From assembly GCF_951801035.1 (NCBI RefSeq), contig NZ_CATOKT010000004.1: DNA of 64,000 bases; one strand, 5' to 3'. This document shows, piece after piece, positions 33,432-41,792 of this stretch. The position numbers and the translations under genes were made by a program. Position 1 is the stretch's first letter, and every line of letters starts with the position of its first letter. The notes below the pieces were generated by a model. The model had not been told where the DNA came from. It worked only from the letters and a program-made list of their open reading frames with translations, and ran no database searches. The DNA is from Adlercreutzia sp910585575 (lineage in GTDB: Bacteria; Actinomycetota; Coriobacteriia; Coriobacteriales; Eggerthellaceae).

Positions 33432-33690
33432 GGGATGCCTCCTCGGTTTCAGGGCGCTCTGTGACAACCACAATGGCGGACTTTGGCGCTATGACCAGAC
33501 GCATATCGAGCAGTTGGAGGGCACGCTGCAACGTATCAGAGGAAACAGCCTTGCCTTGCTCGAGATTGGAGAGCGTCGTGTGCGAAACACCTAGCCGCTC
33601 CGCAAATTGCGCCTGGGTAAGGCCGCGCTCTTTGCGTGCATCGGCGATAAACTCCCCAATCTGACCGAGCGTGTACGAGTTCGTCCACAT
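33418..33690 (-). CDS. hipB: HipB-type XRE antitoxin/repressor
   Basis: A 90-residue Cro/C1-type helix-turn-helix protein. The HTH (about 10-65) reads LTQAQFAERLGVSHTTLSNLEQG, with the recognition helix around SHTTLSNLE quoted here only by its core. The rest is a short tail typical of HipB. It should bind HipA and repress the operon through the palindromes just upstream. AGGGGG lies 4 nt before the ATG. The gene overlaps hipA, the usual antitoxin-first order. Confidence 0.93.
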   Translation of the reverse strand: MWTNSYTLGQIGEFIADARKERGLTQAQFAERLGVSHTTLSNLEQGKAVSSDTLQRALQLLDMRLVIAPKSAIVVVTERPETEEASHGIA

Positions 33691-33700
33691 ACTGCCCCCT

Positions 33701-33752
33701 GTCCAGAATACTTGATATTGCGCACTATAGCATAGTTATCCAGAATTCTGGA
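33701..33752 (-). promoter_or_regulatory. hipBA operator pair
   Basis: TCCAGAATTCTGGA (33739-33752) is a perfect 14-bp palindrome. A second weaker copy, GTCCAGAATACTTGATA, lies at 33701-33717 next to the hipB ribosome-binding site. The stretch between them contains -10-like TATGCT and TATAGT, so a protein on both palindromes would cover the promoter. HipB autoregulation is established for E. coli; its use of these sites is inference. Confidence 0.65.
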
Positions 33753-33779
33753 CAATAACCCAATATGACAGGAAGATAC

Positions 33780-33811
33780 AAAAAAACGAGCGCCTACCGA
33801 AGTAGACGCTC
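33780..33811 (-). terminator. Intrinsic terminator of tRNA-Ala
   Basis: On the minus strand a 10-bp stem with one G-U pair and a TTCG loop (GAGCGTCTAC / GTAGGCGCTC) is followed by G and a T run. It lies 9 nt downstream of the tRNA 3' end and is close to a copy of the hipA terminator hairpin. Confidence 0.8.
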
Positions 33812-33820
33812 GATAAAATT

Positions 33821-33896
33821 TGGTGGAGCCTAGGGGGATCGAACCCCTGACCTCATGGCTGCCAGCCATGCGCTCTCCCAGCTGAGCTAAGGCCCC
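33821..33896 (-). tRNA. tRNA-Ala (anticodon GGC)
   Basis: The 76 nt fold as a full cloverleaf with encoded CCA. The acceptor stem GGGGCCT pairs with AGGCTCC through one G-U. The anticodon loop CTGGCAG sits on the stem CATGG/CCATG and gives GGC, and the T loop is GTTCGAT. Anticodon GGC reads alanine codons GCC and GCU. Confidence 0.97.
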
Positions 33897-33913
33897 GAAA
33901 AAGTGCGAGGACT

Positions 33914-33941
33914 ATATTAGCATAACGGCTCCCCGACGCAA
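33914..33941 (-). promoter_or_regulatory. Candidate promoter of tRNA-Ala
   Basis: On the minus strand TTGCGT (33936-33941) and TAATAT (33914-33919) are 16 bp apart and lie 18 nt upstream of the mature tRNA 5' end. Confidence 0.5.
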
Positions 33942-34075
33942 GAGCTTTTTTGAAAAAGTTTCGCGAAAGCGCCGTCGGCGCACTCGCAGCGCATCCTTGC
34001 GTCCTGCTCGAAGGTCACCACGCGGCTCATTCGCGCCATGAGACCCCCCTGGGGGCACTGTCTCGCCTCTGTGTC

Positions 34076-36412
34076 TTATTCACGCGGGGCAAGACGCCGT
34101 TGGCGCAGGGCCAGGGTGCAGGCTGCTAGCGCTGCCAGGGCCAAGGTGATCGCCGGACGTGCGGAAGAGGCAACGTCACCGGTCTGGGCTAGGGGCTCGC
34201 CGGTCTTCTGACTACCTTCCGACTGAGATTCCTTCGCCTCGTCTTGGCCGGCATCGTCCTTCTCCTCGGGCTCATCGGTTTTCGCATCGCTTTCTCCCCC
34301 GCCCCCATCGGGCTGCGCGTTCTCGTTCGGATTGCCATCGCCCTTGCCAGGCTGCAGGTTCTCGCCGCTGCCTGCGGCGCCAGAGCCGTTGCCGCCGGAA
34401 CCATTCGCTTCGCTGGACGGCGGATTCGCGCCCGCGCCCGCGTTGCCGTCACCCGCACCCATGTTGCCCGAGCCGTCGCCCTCGCCCGCACTCGCATCGC
34501 CCCCATCGCCGCCGGGCTCGGCGGGAGCCACGTACACGCCCTCGCCCTCGGCCAGCTGCGCGGGGTTGCCCAGGGCCTTGATCATGACATTGCCATAGGC
34601 CTCATCGTAAATGCTTTGGGCGTCCAGCTCATCGAATTCGCTATACACGTCGCACACGTCGCGCCACCCCTCGTCATCAAGCAGGTAGCTTTCCCCAGGA
34701 TTGACAACAGCCGTGGCACGCAGGGAGATCTCATTCTCGGTTCCCTCGTTGGTCACGTCTGTGAGCGCTAGCTCTACCCCCGTAAACCAGAGCTTCTCGC
34801 CATCGGCCGCCGACCACTGCGTCTGCACGATGGAAAACGGCTGCCCTGCGGCAATGGCCACCGGTTCGTCCAGCCCGATACGTAGATACGTCTCGTCGGT
34901 GGTTCGATGAGTTTTCTGCGCCACCAGGTTGCCGTCGGTGGGCGTGCTCCAATCGGGCGCAAGCAGGTACACTTCCACCGCGACTTCAGTATCCGCCGAG
35001 ACGGTAAACACCGTTGTCGCGGAGAGCTCCATGTCTTCCTGAGCCACGAACACATTCGCAGCGGCTACTGGCTCGTTATCCATAAACCCGCTGAAGGTCC
35101 CCGTCGTGGTGCCAAGTAAGTCATGCTGCAGTATTAGCGACGTTTCGGAAGCCTCATCAACCGGGTCGAGCCAATGGTACTCATCAATAGTGGCATCGTA
35201 GTAAGACAGGTAGAAATACCCCGTGCCGTCGATGCCCCAGTAGCAGACATTGCCCTCGGCTGCCGGGTCGCTCCCCCAGCTGTTCTTCAGAATCCAAGCG
35301 CCGTCGGCAGGGGGCTGGTGGCCTTCGTCGAAGTTCTCCTTGCTGAAGGTGTCATCCCAGCCAACAGCGGTGACCACGTGGTTGGCCTCAAGGGGCAGGT
35401 CGACGAAAATCGCCCCGTTCTTTTCGCTGGTGTACTCGTCGAGGCTGATTGTCTCGTTGCCGAAAGTCGCCTGCGAAGCGCAGTAGCTGAAGCCAAGTGC
35501 GCCGTGCTCCATCATGGCCGCCTTCATGGAGTCGATATAAGAGGGGTCGGACACGTAGGCATCGGGGTTCGCGGCGGCATAGTCCGCGAACTGCGCAAGC
35601 TCCGACACGGCAACGGGCTCGACGGACCCTCCGCCCATCGCCTGAAGCTGGTAAGTTTGCTTGGTGGCCAGCGACCGGTCGACCGACCAATCGCCTTCGG
35701 AATCCCACTGCGAGCTCTCGTGGTCCTTTCCATCCCAGCCCCGCACGGTAGCGATGTAGAGTTTTCCTTCCTTGTTGCGGTAGGGCGCATCGTCCTCGTC
35801 GACAAAGCCAGTGCCACGGGAGAGTACACCCAAGCTCTTTAAGAGGGCACCTCCGAAATCGAGCGGTGAGCAGCCTTCGATTTGCACCCCCTCTCCGGCC
35901 TGACCGGGCGCTCCCAGCGTGGCCGCTTCCTCTTCGGTGGCAACCCAATCGGAGAACGTGGCCAGCTGCAGCTCGGACAAGTCGACGTCGGCGGGATCGG
36001 CGTCCCGCTGCTTAAGCAGCCCGCTCTCAAACGCCGCCGCATCGCCGAAGGCCCAGCAGCTGCCGAAGTACCCTTGGCTCTTCACCGAGGTGGAGAGGCC
36101 CTCGTCGCGCAGATCGTAGGTTTCAGGCAGTGCTTCGTCCGCCAACGGGGCTACCGCAGACGCATCGGCGGACGTTGTGCCATGCAAGACGCCCTCGGGC
36201 GTCTTGAGGGGCGAGTCCGACTTCCCCACCGTCAAGCGTTCGGCCCACACCTGCGCCGACGCGGAGCCCTGGTCTTCGGCGGCCGAGGCAGCCAGCGGGG
36301 CGATGGTCAGGGCGCACGCCAGAAAGGCGGCCACCAGGCCGCGGGGCAGTCGGCGCCGGCAGCTCCGGGCGGCGCCGGGCGATTGAGCGCGATGTGCGTG
36401 GTAACGGGCCAC
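34076..36412 (-). CDS. Papain-like (C1) surface protease with LAQTG anchor
   Basis: This 778-residue protein has a signal peptide (about 20-45, ending SAAE), a short propeptide, and a C1A peptidase domain (about 95-400). The nucleophile is Cys119 in GSCWAF with its oxyanion Gln in KSQGYFGS, the His is in ANHVVTAVGW near 346 and the Asn in LKNSWG near 377. A beta-rich region (about 420-640) resembles the lectin-like domain found after such proteases, then a Gly/Asn/Glu-rich spacer. The end has LAQTG near 743, a hydrophobic segment and a basic tail, a variant sortase signal. The start is GTG with AAGGAGG 7 nt upstream. It may process surface or host proteins; the substrate is unknown. Confidence 0.9.
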   Translation of the reverse strand: MARYHAHRAQSPGAARSCRRRLPRGLVAAFLACALTIAPLAASAAEDQGSASAQVWAERLTVGKSDSPLKTPEGVLHGTTSADASAVAPLADEALPETYDLRDEGLSTSVKSQGYFGSCWAFGDAAAFESGLLKQRDADPADVDLSELQLATFSDWVATEEEAATLGAPGQAGEGVQIEGCSPLDFGGALLKSLGVLSRGTGFVDEDDAPYRNKEGKLYIATVRGWDGKDHESSQWDSEGDWSVDRSLATKQTYQLQAMGGGSVEPVAVSELAQFADYAAANPDAYVSDPSYIDSMKAAMMEHGALGFSYCASQATFGNETISLDEYTSEKNGAIFVDLPLEANHVVTAVGWDDTFSKENFDEGHQPPADGAWILKNSWGSDPAAEGNVCYWGIDGTGYFYLSYYDATIDEYHWLDPVDEASETSLILQHDLLGTTTGTFSGFMDNEPVAAANVFVAQEDMELSATTVFTVSADTEVAVEVYLLAPDWSTPTDGNLVAQKTHRTTDETYLRIGLDEPVAIAAGQPFSIVQTQWSAADGEKLWFTGVELALTDVTNEGTENEISLRATAVVNPGESYLLDDEGWRDVCDVYSEFDELDAQSIYDEAYGNVMIKALGNPAQLAEGEGVYVAPAEPGGDGGDASAGEGDGSGNMGAGDGNAGAGANPPSSEANGSGGNGSGAAGSGENLQPGKGDGNPNENAQPDGGGGESDAKTDEPEEKDDAGQDEAKESQSEGSQKTGEPLAQTGDVASSARPAITLALAALAACTLALRQRRLAPRE

Positions 36413-36536
36413 GGGAAAGCCTCCTTGATGTTATGCGATAGCGCATCGGTGGCAGGGTTGCCCCGTCGGCTATTATGCGTCGGCGGTGCCAGCTGCAGGC
36501 CTTCTATCGAGCCGCAGCCAGCAGATATCGTCCTCC

Positions 36537-36606
36537 ATCCTATCGAAACGCACCATCCCGCGACCCCGCATTTCGCACCCTCGGCCATACGTTTCGCGAA
36601 CTCGGC
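36537..36606 (-). promoter_or_regulatory. Conserved 70-bp upstream block, copy B
   Basis: Gapless match to 32005-32074: 12 of 13 positions at the gene-proximal end (TAGGAT plus GTTTCG) and 34 of 40 at the distal end are identical, while the 18 bp between them are mostly different. It lies 125 nt or more upstream of the protease start codon. Confidence 0.6.
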
Positions 36607-36740
36607 GCGGGCACAGCTCGTCGGATGCTCGGTCGTCCTGCACCTCCGCAACGCCCCGCGCCGTCGCAATGCACGACGCGCCCCTTCCGCCCCGTCCAGG
36701 GCGCAATGCACAACGCGCTCTTTCCCTTCTTCCGCAACAC

Positions 36741-36769
36741 AAAAAAGCGCCCGCAGGTCATGCGGGCGC
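36741..36769 (-). terminator. Intrinsic terminator of mrp
   Basis: GCGCCCGCA / TGCGGGCGC form a perfect 9-bp stem with a 5-nt loop, followed on the minus strand by six T, 38 nt after the mrp stop. Confidence 0.88.
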
Positions 36770-36806
36770 TTTCCTTGGACGCTATAAGCCGCTCGACACT
36801 TGCGAG

Positions 36807-37658
36807 CTATTCGGCAGCCTCAGCGGTGGCGATTACCTGGTCGATGATGCCGTCGAGGGCACCCTCCACGTTGTAGGCCTCCACCTTGCCCTGATCCACC
36901 AGGCGGGCGAAGTTCGGGTCCATGGGCAGCGTGGCCACGGCAGGAATCTGGTACTTCTCGGCCACAGCGGCACCCTGGGGCTCACCGAAGATGTGGTGCT
37001 CCTTGCCGCAGTCGTCGCACTTGAAGTAGGCCATGTTCTCTACCAGGCCCACCACCGGCACGTCCATGGAGCGGGCCAGGTTCACGGCCTTGCCCACGAT
37101 CATGGCCACCAGCTCCTGCGGAGCCGACACGGTGACGATGCCGTCCACGGGCAGCGACTGGAACACCGTCAGGAACACATCGGAGGTTCCCGGAGGCATG
37201 TCGACGAACATGTAGTCGATATCGCCCCAGTTCACTTCCTGCCAGAACTGCTTGATAGCACCGGTGACTACCGGGCCGCGCCACGCAACGGGCATGTCAC
37301 CCTCGGGCAGCATGAGGTTCACGGACATGACCTCGATGCCGCTAGCGGTCTTCGCGGGGTTGATGCCGTCGGCGTCGGCCGTCAGGCGGCTGTCCACACC
37401 GAAGGACTTCGGGATGGAAGGGCCGGTGATGTCGGCGTCGAGGATGGCCACCTTCTGGCCGCGCTTCTGCATCTCGGAAGCCAGCAGGCTGGTGACGAGG
37501 GACTTGCCCACGCCGCCCTTGCCGGACACCACGCCGATAACGTGCTTGATGTTGGAGCGCTTGTTGGCCTCAAGGGTGCTGGGGCCAGCCTCCGCCGTGC
37601 GGTCGCCGCAGCCGGAAACGCCGCAGCTTGAGCACTCGTGAGAGCATTCTTCTGCCAT
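36807..37658 (-). CDS. mrp: Mrp/NBP35 iron-sulfur carrier ATPase
   Basis: This 283-residue P-loop protein has the deviant Walker A motif GKGGVGKS near residue 45, the DADITGPS switch region and VDMPPGTSD. It has a Cys-rich N-terminus (CSHECSSCGVSGCG) and a later CxxC in KCDDCGKEHH, which in ApbC/Nbp35 proteins bridges a 4Fe-4S cluster in a dimer. It probably loads clusters onto apo-proteins, fitting a genome rich in ferredoxin-like subunits. ATG 37658 was chosen for the GAGGAG 5 nt upstream; the preceding in-frame residues have no family similarity. Confidence 0.92.
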   Translation of the reverse strand: MAEECSHECSSCGVSGCGDRTAEAGPSTLEANKRSNIKHVIGVVSGKGGVGKSLVTSLLASEMQKRGQKVAILDADITGPSIPKSFGVDSRLTADADGINPAKTASGIEVMSVNLMLPEGDMPVAWRGPVVTGAIKQFWQEVNWGDIDYMFVDMPPGTSDVFLTVFQSLPVDGIVTVSAPQELVAMIVGKAVNLARSMDVPVVGLVENMAYFKCDDCGKEHHIFGEPQGAAVAEKYQIPAVATLPMDPNFARLVDQGKVEAYNVEGALDGIIDQVIATAEAAE

Positions 37659-37727
37659 GTCTTCTCCTCTTTTCTCATCGCTGGTCAGCAGCTTTGCGCC
37701 GCCGGAAGTTAATTCGACGGCATCATA

Positions 37728-37757
37728 GCACAACGACGCATTTCTGCGCCGTTGTGC
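37728..37757. repeat. Long inverted repeat upstream of mrp
   Basis: GCACAACG and CGTTGTGC flank a second stem CGCA/TGCG, giving a 30-nt hairpin with one mismatch and a TTTC loop. No T run follows on either strand. TATGAT lies beside it on the mrp side, so it may be an operator or a weak terminator of the preceding gene. Confidence 0.55.
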
Positions 37758-37809
37758 TTGTTCACCACATTCTTCACTTTTCGAAAGGCATGCCGCTCAT
37801 CAAACGAGC

Positions 37810-38127
37810 CTAGAAGTCCTCCGGCATGTCCTTGCCGTCGCCCGAGGCGTAAAAGGTGGCCTCGGCGAACAGGTCTTGCACCGACTTGCCATTGCAGAAA
37901 GGCAGCTCCACAAATTCGGCGATGGTGGGCACCAGCGCGCTGCAATCGACGTAGTGGCCCTTCTCGTTGAACTGGTTGGTGTCCTGGGCGCGCCAGTAAC
38001 GGTCGTTGACATCGGTCAGATAGTACAGGCCATCGGCCACTTCCATATAGACCGCATGGTTGGTGTGCAGGTACGTGGGCAGCTCTTCGAAGGTAATTTC
38101 CAGAGCTTCGACGTCCTTCTTTCCCAT
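37810..38127 (-). CDS. Small conserved-looking protein of unknown function
   Basis: I do not recognise this 105-residue protein. It is soluble, with no signal or membrane segment, and rich in aromatic and acidic residues (ITFEELPTYLHTN, GLYYLTDVNDRYWR). Two Cys occur, in YVDCSAL and LPFCNGK. AAAGGAG lies 5 nt before ATG 38127, and coding bias matches neighbours, so it is likely real. It follows metH on the same strand with a 110-nt gap, and mrp follows it. Confidence 0.8.
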   Translation of the reverse strand: MGKKDVEALEITFEELPTYLHTNHAVYMEVADGLYYLTDVNDRYWRAQDTNQFNEKGHYVDCSALVPTIAEFVELPFCNGKSVQDLFAEATFYASGDGKDMPEDF

Positions 38128-38237
38128 GGAGGCTCCTTTGTGCGTCAGTCGGACAATATGCGATGGCCCCATAATAGCAATACCTGACCCACTTGCGCGG
38201 AATTCACGCATAACCGCATGGGAACAGTTTCGCGGCT

Positions 38238-41009
38238 CTAGGCCTCTTCGCCAAAGAACTGCGTGGCGATGCGCGTGGACTCGGCGGCGTCCTTAGCGTA
38301 GAAATCGGCGCCAATCTGGTCGGCGAACTCCTGGGTGATGACGGCGCCGCCCACCATGACCGCCGCCTGGGGCAACTGCTGGTGAACCAGCTGGATGGTG
38401 CGCTCCATGGCGCCCACGGTAGTGGTCATCAGGGCCGAAAGCCCGATGAGGCGCGCACCTGCTTCCCCCGCCGCATCCACAATGGCCTGCGGTGTCACAT
38501 CGCGCCCCAGATCGATAACGGGGAAGCCGTAGTTTTCCAGCAGCATCTTCACGATGTTCTTGCCGATGTCGTGGATGTCGCCCTCCACCGTGGCCACCAC
38601 AATGGCGCGGTTGGATGGGGAGGGTGCGGCGTGGTCCGGGGAGGTTGCCGCGGCGTCCGCGACTTCCTGCTGGGCGCGGATGACGTCGAAGCCGGCTTTG
38701 ACTGCCTCGGCTGAGGCCATCAGCTGGGGCAGGAAGAAGGTGCCGTCATCGTATTTGAGGCCGACCACATCGAGCACGGGCACGAAGATGTCGTTGATGA
38801 TGGCCAGGCCATCGTGGGTCTCCAGCAGCTGGGCCGTGGCTTCGGCCAAGGGGGCGCCCCGCCCCTCCAGGGCATACGCGGCCAGAGCGGCTACGGATTC
38901 GGGTACGTCGGCGAATGCGGCCGTAACGGGTATGGGGCAGGTGGCTGCGGATGGCGCGCCAGCGCCGCCTTGACGGTTGAATGCAGTATCGGTCGCAGCG
39001 CCAGCAGCACCCGATGCCCTCGCACTTTCACCGGGGGCAGCCGCGCCCGCCGATGCTTCCGCCGTGCCCGACGCAGGCCCGTCGTAGGGGTCGGCCACAC
39101 CTGCATAGGTGTCGAGGAAGTACCGGCAACCCTCGTCCTGGCCGTTGAGCACGCGGAAGGTGTCCACCGTGTCGCGATAGCGGGCATTGAGCGGATTCAG
39201 AATGGGCATGTCCAGGCCCGCGCCGAAAGCAGCCGCCAAGAACGTGGCGTTTACCAACGGACGCTGGGGCAATCCGAAGCTGACATTGGACACGCCAAGC
39301 ACCGTGCGCACGCCCAGCTCCTGCTTCACCAGCGTCACCGCGCGCAGAATTTCGCGCACCTCGGCCTGGTTGGTGGCCGCCGCCATAACCAGGCAGTCAA
39401 TGGCCACGTCCTCGCGGGGAATGCCGTAGTTCGCCGCGGCCTCCACAATGCGGCGGGCAATGGCCAGGCGCTCCTCGGCCGTGGGCGGTATGCCGTTCTC
39501 GTCCAGGGTGAGCCCCACCACCGTGCAGCCGTAGCGCGCCACCACGGGCAGCACCGCTGCCAAGTTCGCCGCTTTGCCGTTCACGGAGTTCACCAGCGGA
39601 CGCCCCGCGTAGATGCGGGCGGCCGCCTCGATAGCCGCCGGATCGGAGGAGTCCAGCTGCAGCGGCAAGGGCACCGTGGCCTGCAGCGTGCGCACCACCT
39701 GAGTGAGCAACGCGGGCTCATCCAGGCCGGGCACGCCCACGTTCACGTCCAGGATGTCGGCGCGAGCCCGTTGCTGGGCCGCCGCCTCGGCCACGAGGTA
39801 GTCTACGTCTCCCGCTTGCAAGGCCGCCTTCAGCTTCTTCTTGCCCGTAGGATTAATGCGCTCGCCGATAACGGCTACCGCCGCCTGTCCCTGGGGAAGA
39901 AGCACCAGTCGCTGGGCGCTGGCCACGGCAAAGACAGCCTCGTAGCGCGGGTTGGGAACGGAGCGCTTGCTGGCAGGGGTGCTGGAAGGCGCCGTCGGTG
40001 CGGCCGCCGCAGCCTCTTCCCGCGCCGGCGCTTCAGCCGACGAGCTAGATGCGGCCATCGGCGCTTCGGAAGATGCACTCGAGGCCATGGGGGCTCCGAC
40101 GGCCGGGCTCGGCGCCGAGCGCCCGTCGAGCACGGTGCGCAAGGCCCGGATATGTTCGGGCGTGGTGCCGCAGCAGCCGCCCACCACGGTGGCGCCGGCA
40201 TCAAGCAGGGCCTCCATGGCCTGAGCAAACTCCTCGGGACCCACGTCAAAGACCGTTTCGCCGTCCTGCAGACGCGGCAAGCCGGCATTCGGCTGCGCCA
40301 TCACCAACGAGCGCGCGGCCGGTGCCAGTTGGTCCACCAAAGGCGCCAGCTCCACCGGGCCCAGCGAGCAGTTGAGCCCCACGACCTGGGCGCCCAGAGC
40401 CGACAAGGTGGTAGCGGCAATGGCGGGCGTGGTACCCAAGAAGGTGCGCCCGTCTTCGCCGAAGGTCATGGTGGCGAAAACCGGCAGCGACGTGTGCTCC
40501 ACGGCCGCCAGCACCGCGGCCTTTGCCTCCAGCAAATCCGCCATGGTCTCGATGAGCACCACGTCGCATCCCGCGGCCTCGGCCGCACGAGCCTGTTCGG
40601 CGAAAATGTCATAGGCCTCATCGAAGGTCAGCGGACCCAGGGGTTCCAGCAGCGCGCCCGTGGGGCCGATGTCTCCCGCCACCAGGGGCGCCCCCGCCTC
40701 GCGCGCAATAGCCGCCGCAGCAGCATACACCTGGGCCACCGTGGCATCCGTGTCCTTCAGTTTCAAACGATTGGCGCTGAAGGTGTTCGTGGTAATACAG
40801 TCGGCTCCCGCCTCGACATAGCGGCGCTGAAGGGCAGCAATGTCCTGGGGATGGGTGAGGTTGAGCAGGTCGGGCACTTCGTGAACGGTGTGCAGACCCG
40901 CTGCCTGCACCAGCGTGCCCATGCCGCCGTCGCACAGCAAGTAGGCGCGGCCCTCCAGCACGGCTGCCAGATGGTCGCTGGTCACGGTTAGATTACGCGG
41001 GGTTGCCAT
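38238..41009 (-). CDS. metH: B12-dependent methionine synthase without reactivation domain
   Basis: This 923-residue enzyme moves a methyl group from methyltetrahydrofolate to homocysteine through cobalamin. Domains in order: homocysteine-binding barrel (about 15-300) with zinc ligands Cys214, Cys279 and Cys280 (NCSLG and GGCCGT); an Ala/Ser-rich linker; pterin-binding barrel starting at GERINPTGKKKL near 380; a second low-complexity linker near 640-680; then cap and B12-binding domains with EGDIHDIGKN near 806-815, whose His is the lower cobalt ligand. The AdoMet-binding activation domain at the C-terminus of E. coli MetH is absent and is encoded by the preceding gene, which overlaps by 17 nt. 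GGAAGG lies 7 nt before the ATG. Confidence 0.95.
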   Translation of the reverse strand: MATPRNLTVTSDHLAAVLEGRAYLLCDGGMGTLVQAAGLHTVHEVPDLLNLTHPQDIAALQRRYVEAGADCITTNTFSANRLKLKDTDATVAQVYAAAAAIAREAGAPLVAGDIGPTGALLEPLGPLTFDEAYDIFAEQARAAEAAGCDVVLIETMADLLEAKAAVLAAVEHTSLPVFATMTFGEDGRTFLGTTPAIAATTLSALGAQVVGLNCSLGPVELAPLVDQLAPAARSLVMAQPNAGLPRLQDGETVFDVGPEEFAQAMEALLDAGATVVGGCCGTTPEHIRALRTVLDGRSAPSPAVGAPMASSASSEAPMAASSSSAEAPAREEAAAAAPTAPSSTPASKRSVPNPRYEAVFAVASAQRLVLLPQGQAAVAVIGERINPTGKKKLKAALQAGDVDYLVAEAAAQQRARADILDVNVGVPGLDEPALLTQVVRTLQATVPLPLQLDSSDPAAIEAAARIYAGRPLVNSVNGKAANLAAVLPVVARYGCTVVGLTLDENGIPPTAEERLAIARRIVEAAANYGIPREDVAIDCLVMAAATNQAEVREILRAVTLVKQELGVRTVLGVSNVSFGLPQRPLVNATFLAAAFGAGLDMPILNPLNARYRDTVDTFRVLNGQDEGCRYFLDTYAGVADPYDGPASGTAEASAGAAAPGESARASGAAGAATDTAFNRQGGAGAPSAATCPIPVTAAFADVPESVAALAAYALEGRGAPLAEATAQLLETHDGLAIINDIFVPVLDVVGLKYDDGTFFLPQLMASAEAVKAGFDVIRAQQEVADAAATSPDHAAPSPSNRAIVVATVEGDIHDIGKNIVKMLLENYGFPVIDLGRDVTPQAIVDAAGEAGARLIGLSALMTTTVGAMERTIQLVHQQLPQAAVMVGGAVITQEFADQIGADFYAKDAAESTRIATQFFGEEA

Positions 41010-41709
41010 AGCAGGTCCTTCCTTGAGCGCGAAGCGAGCACGTGGGGGCGAGAGGGCAGGTGGCGCAACGGTCTTGAGTCGCGGAGCTGGCGCCTCCCGC
41101 TGTTACAGGGGCCTTCTGTGGAGCGCCGACATCCTCCCCTTCCTCTGCCGGCTTCAGGCCGATAACCGCCGTAATGCTCTTTGTGGGCACCAGCATGTTC
41201 GCCGCCGTGGTGCGCAGGCCCAGGGCGCGATCGGCGCCGCACGCCGCAAGAAACGCCGGCTGGCACGTCAGGGGCAAGTCACCATAGCCCGGACTGTAGC
41301 GGCTCGTGGCGGTCAGCCCGCGGGCGGCAGCCTCCTCGACAATGAGACGATTCAGCTGGTTGGCCGCCTGCTCCACCAGGGACGAGGCGCAGGCGTCTAC
41401 CAGCAGGCCGTCCGTCGCACCTAGCGCCGACTCGCGGCGCAGCACCAGCTCGCTTTCCGGCCCCAGGGTAGCAGCCATGAGCACCACCTCGGAGCAGCCG
41501 GCCACGTGGGCGGCAAGATCTCCGCCCGTCAGGAACAGGCGCGCGTCCTCCCAGGGCAGCGTTTGCCACACGCCGCGCGGCCTTAGCTCGGCCTCGCAGA
41601 GGGCGGCTGCTCGTTGGATGCGCGCAGCCAGATCGGGCCCGAGCGCCTGGCCGCGATGGCCCAGGAAGGCCAGGGCTTCGTCGATGTCAACCTGAGCCGT
41701 CAGCTCCAT
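40993..41709 (-). CDS. Stand-alone methionine synthase activation-domain protein
   Basis: This 238-residue protein matches the AdoMet-binding reactivation domain of MetH. It carries the signature RYSPGYGDLPL near 145 and MLVPTKSITAVIGL near 190-203. In E. coli MetH this domain binds AdoMet and remethylates cob(II)alamin. The last 40 residues have four Cys in a CATCPLAPTCSLRAQGRTC pattern, which could hold a metal or cluster and is absent from the fused E. coli domain. It sits between metF and metH and overlaps metH by 17 nt. AAAGGA lies 4 nt before the ATG. Confidence 0.9.
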   Translation of the reverse strand: MELTAQVDIDEALAFLGHRGQALGPDLAARIQRAAALCEAELRPRGVWQTLPWEDARLFLTGGDLAAHVAGCSEVVLMAATLGPESELVLRRESALGATDGLLVDACASSLVEQAANQLNRLIVEEAAARGLTATSRYSPGYGDLPLTCQPAFLAACGADRALGLRTTAANMLVPTKSITAVIGLKPAEEGEDVGAPQKAPVTAGGASSATQDRCATCPLAPTCSLRAQGRTCYGNPA

Positions 41710-41792
41710 GGTGTCCTTTCTTGGGTTGCCTTCGCCGTGCTGCCGCGCTGTCAGAAAAGTAGCAGGCAGGACACCTTGGCGAGGGTCCTCCG

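Larger units (their letters stand above)
36413..36806. other. Intergenic region upstream of the surface protease
   Basis: The 394 bp contain copy B of the shared upstream block (36537-36606), a repeated stretch GCAATGCAC[GA]ACGCGC near 36666 and 36701, and the mrp terminator. No convincing gene is seen. Confidence 0.6.
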
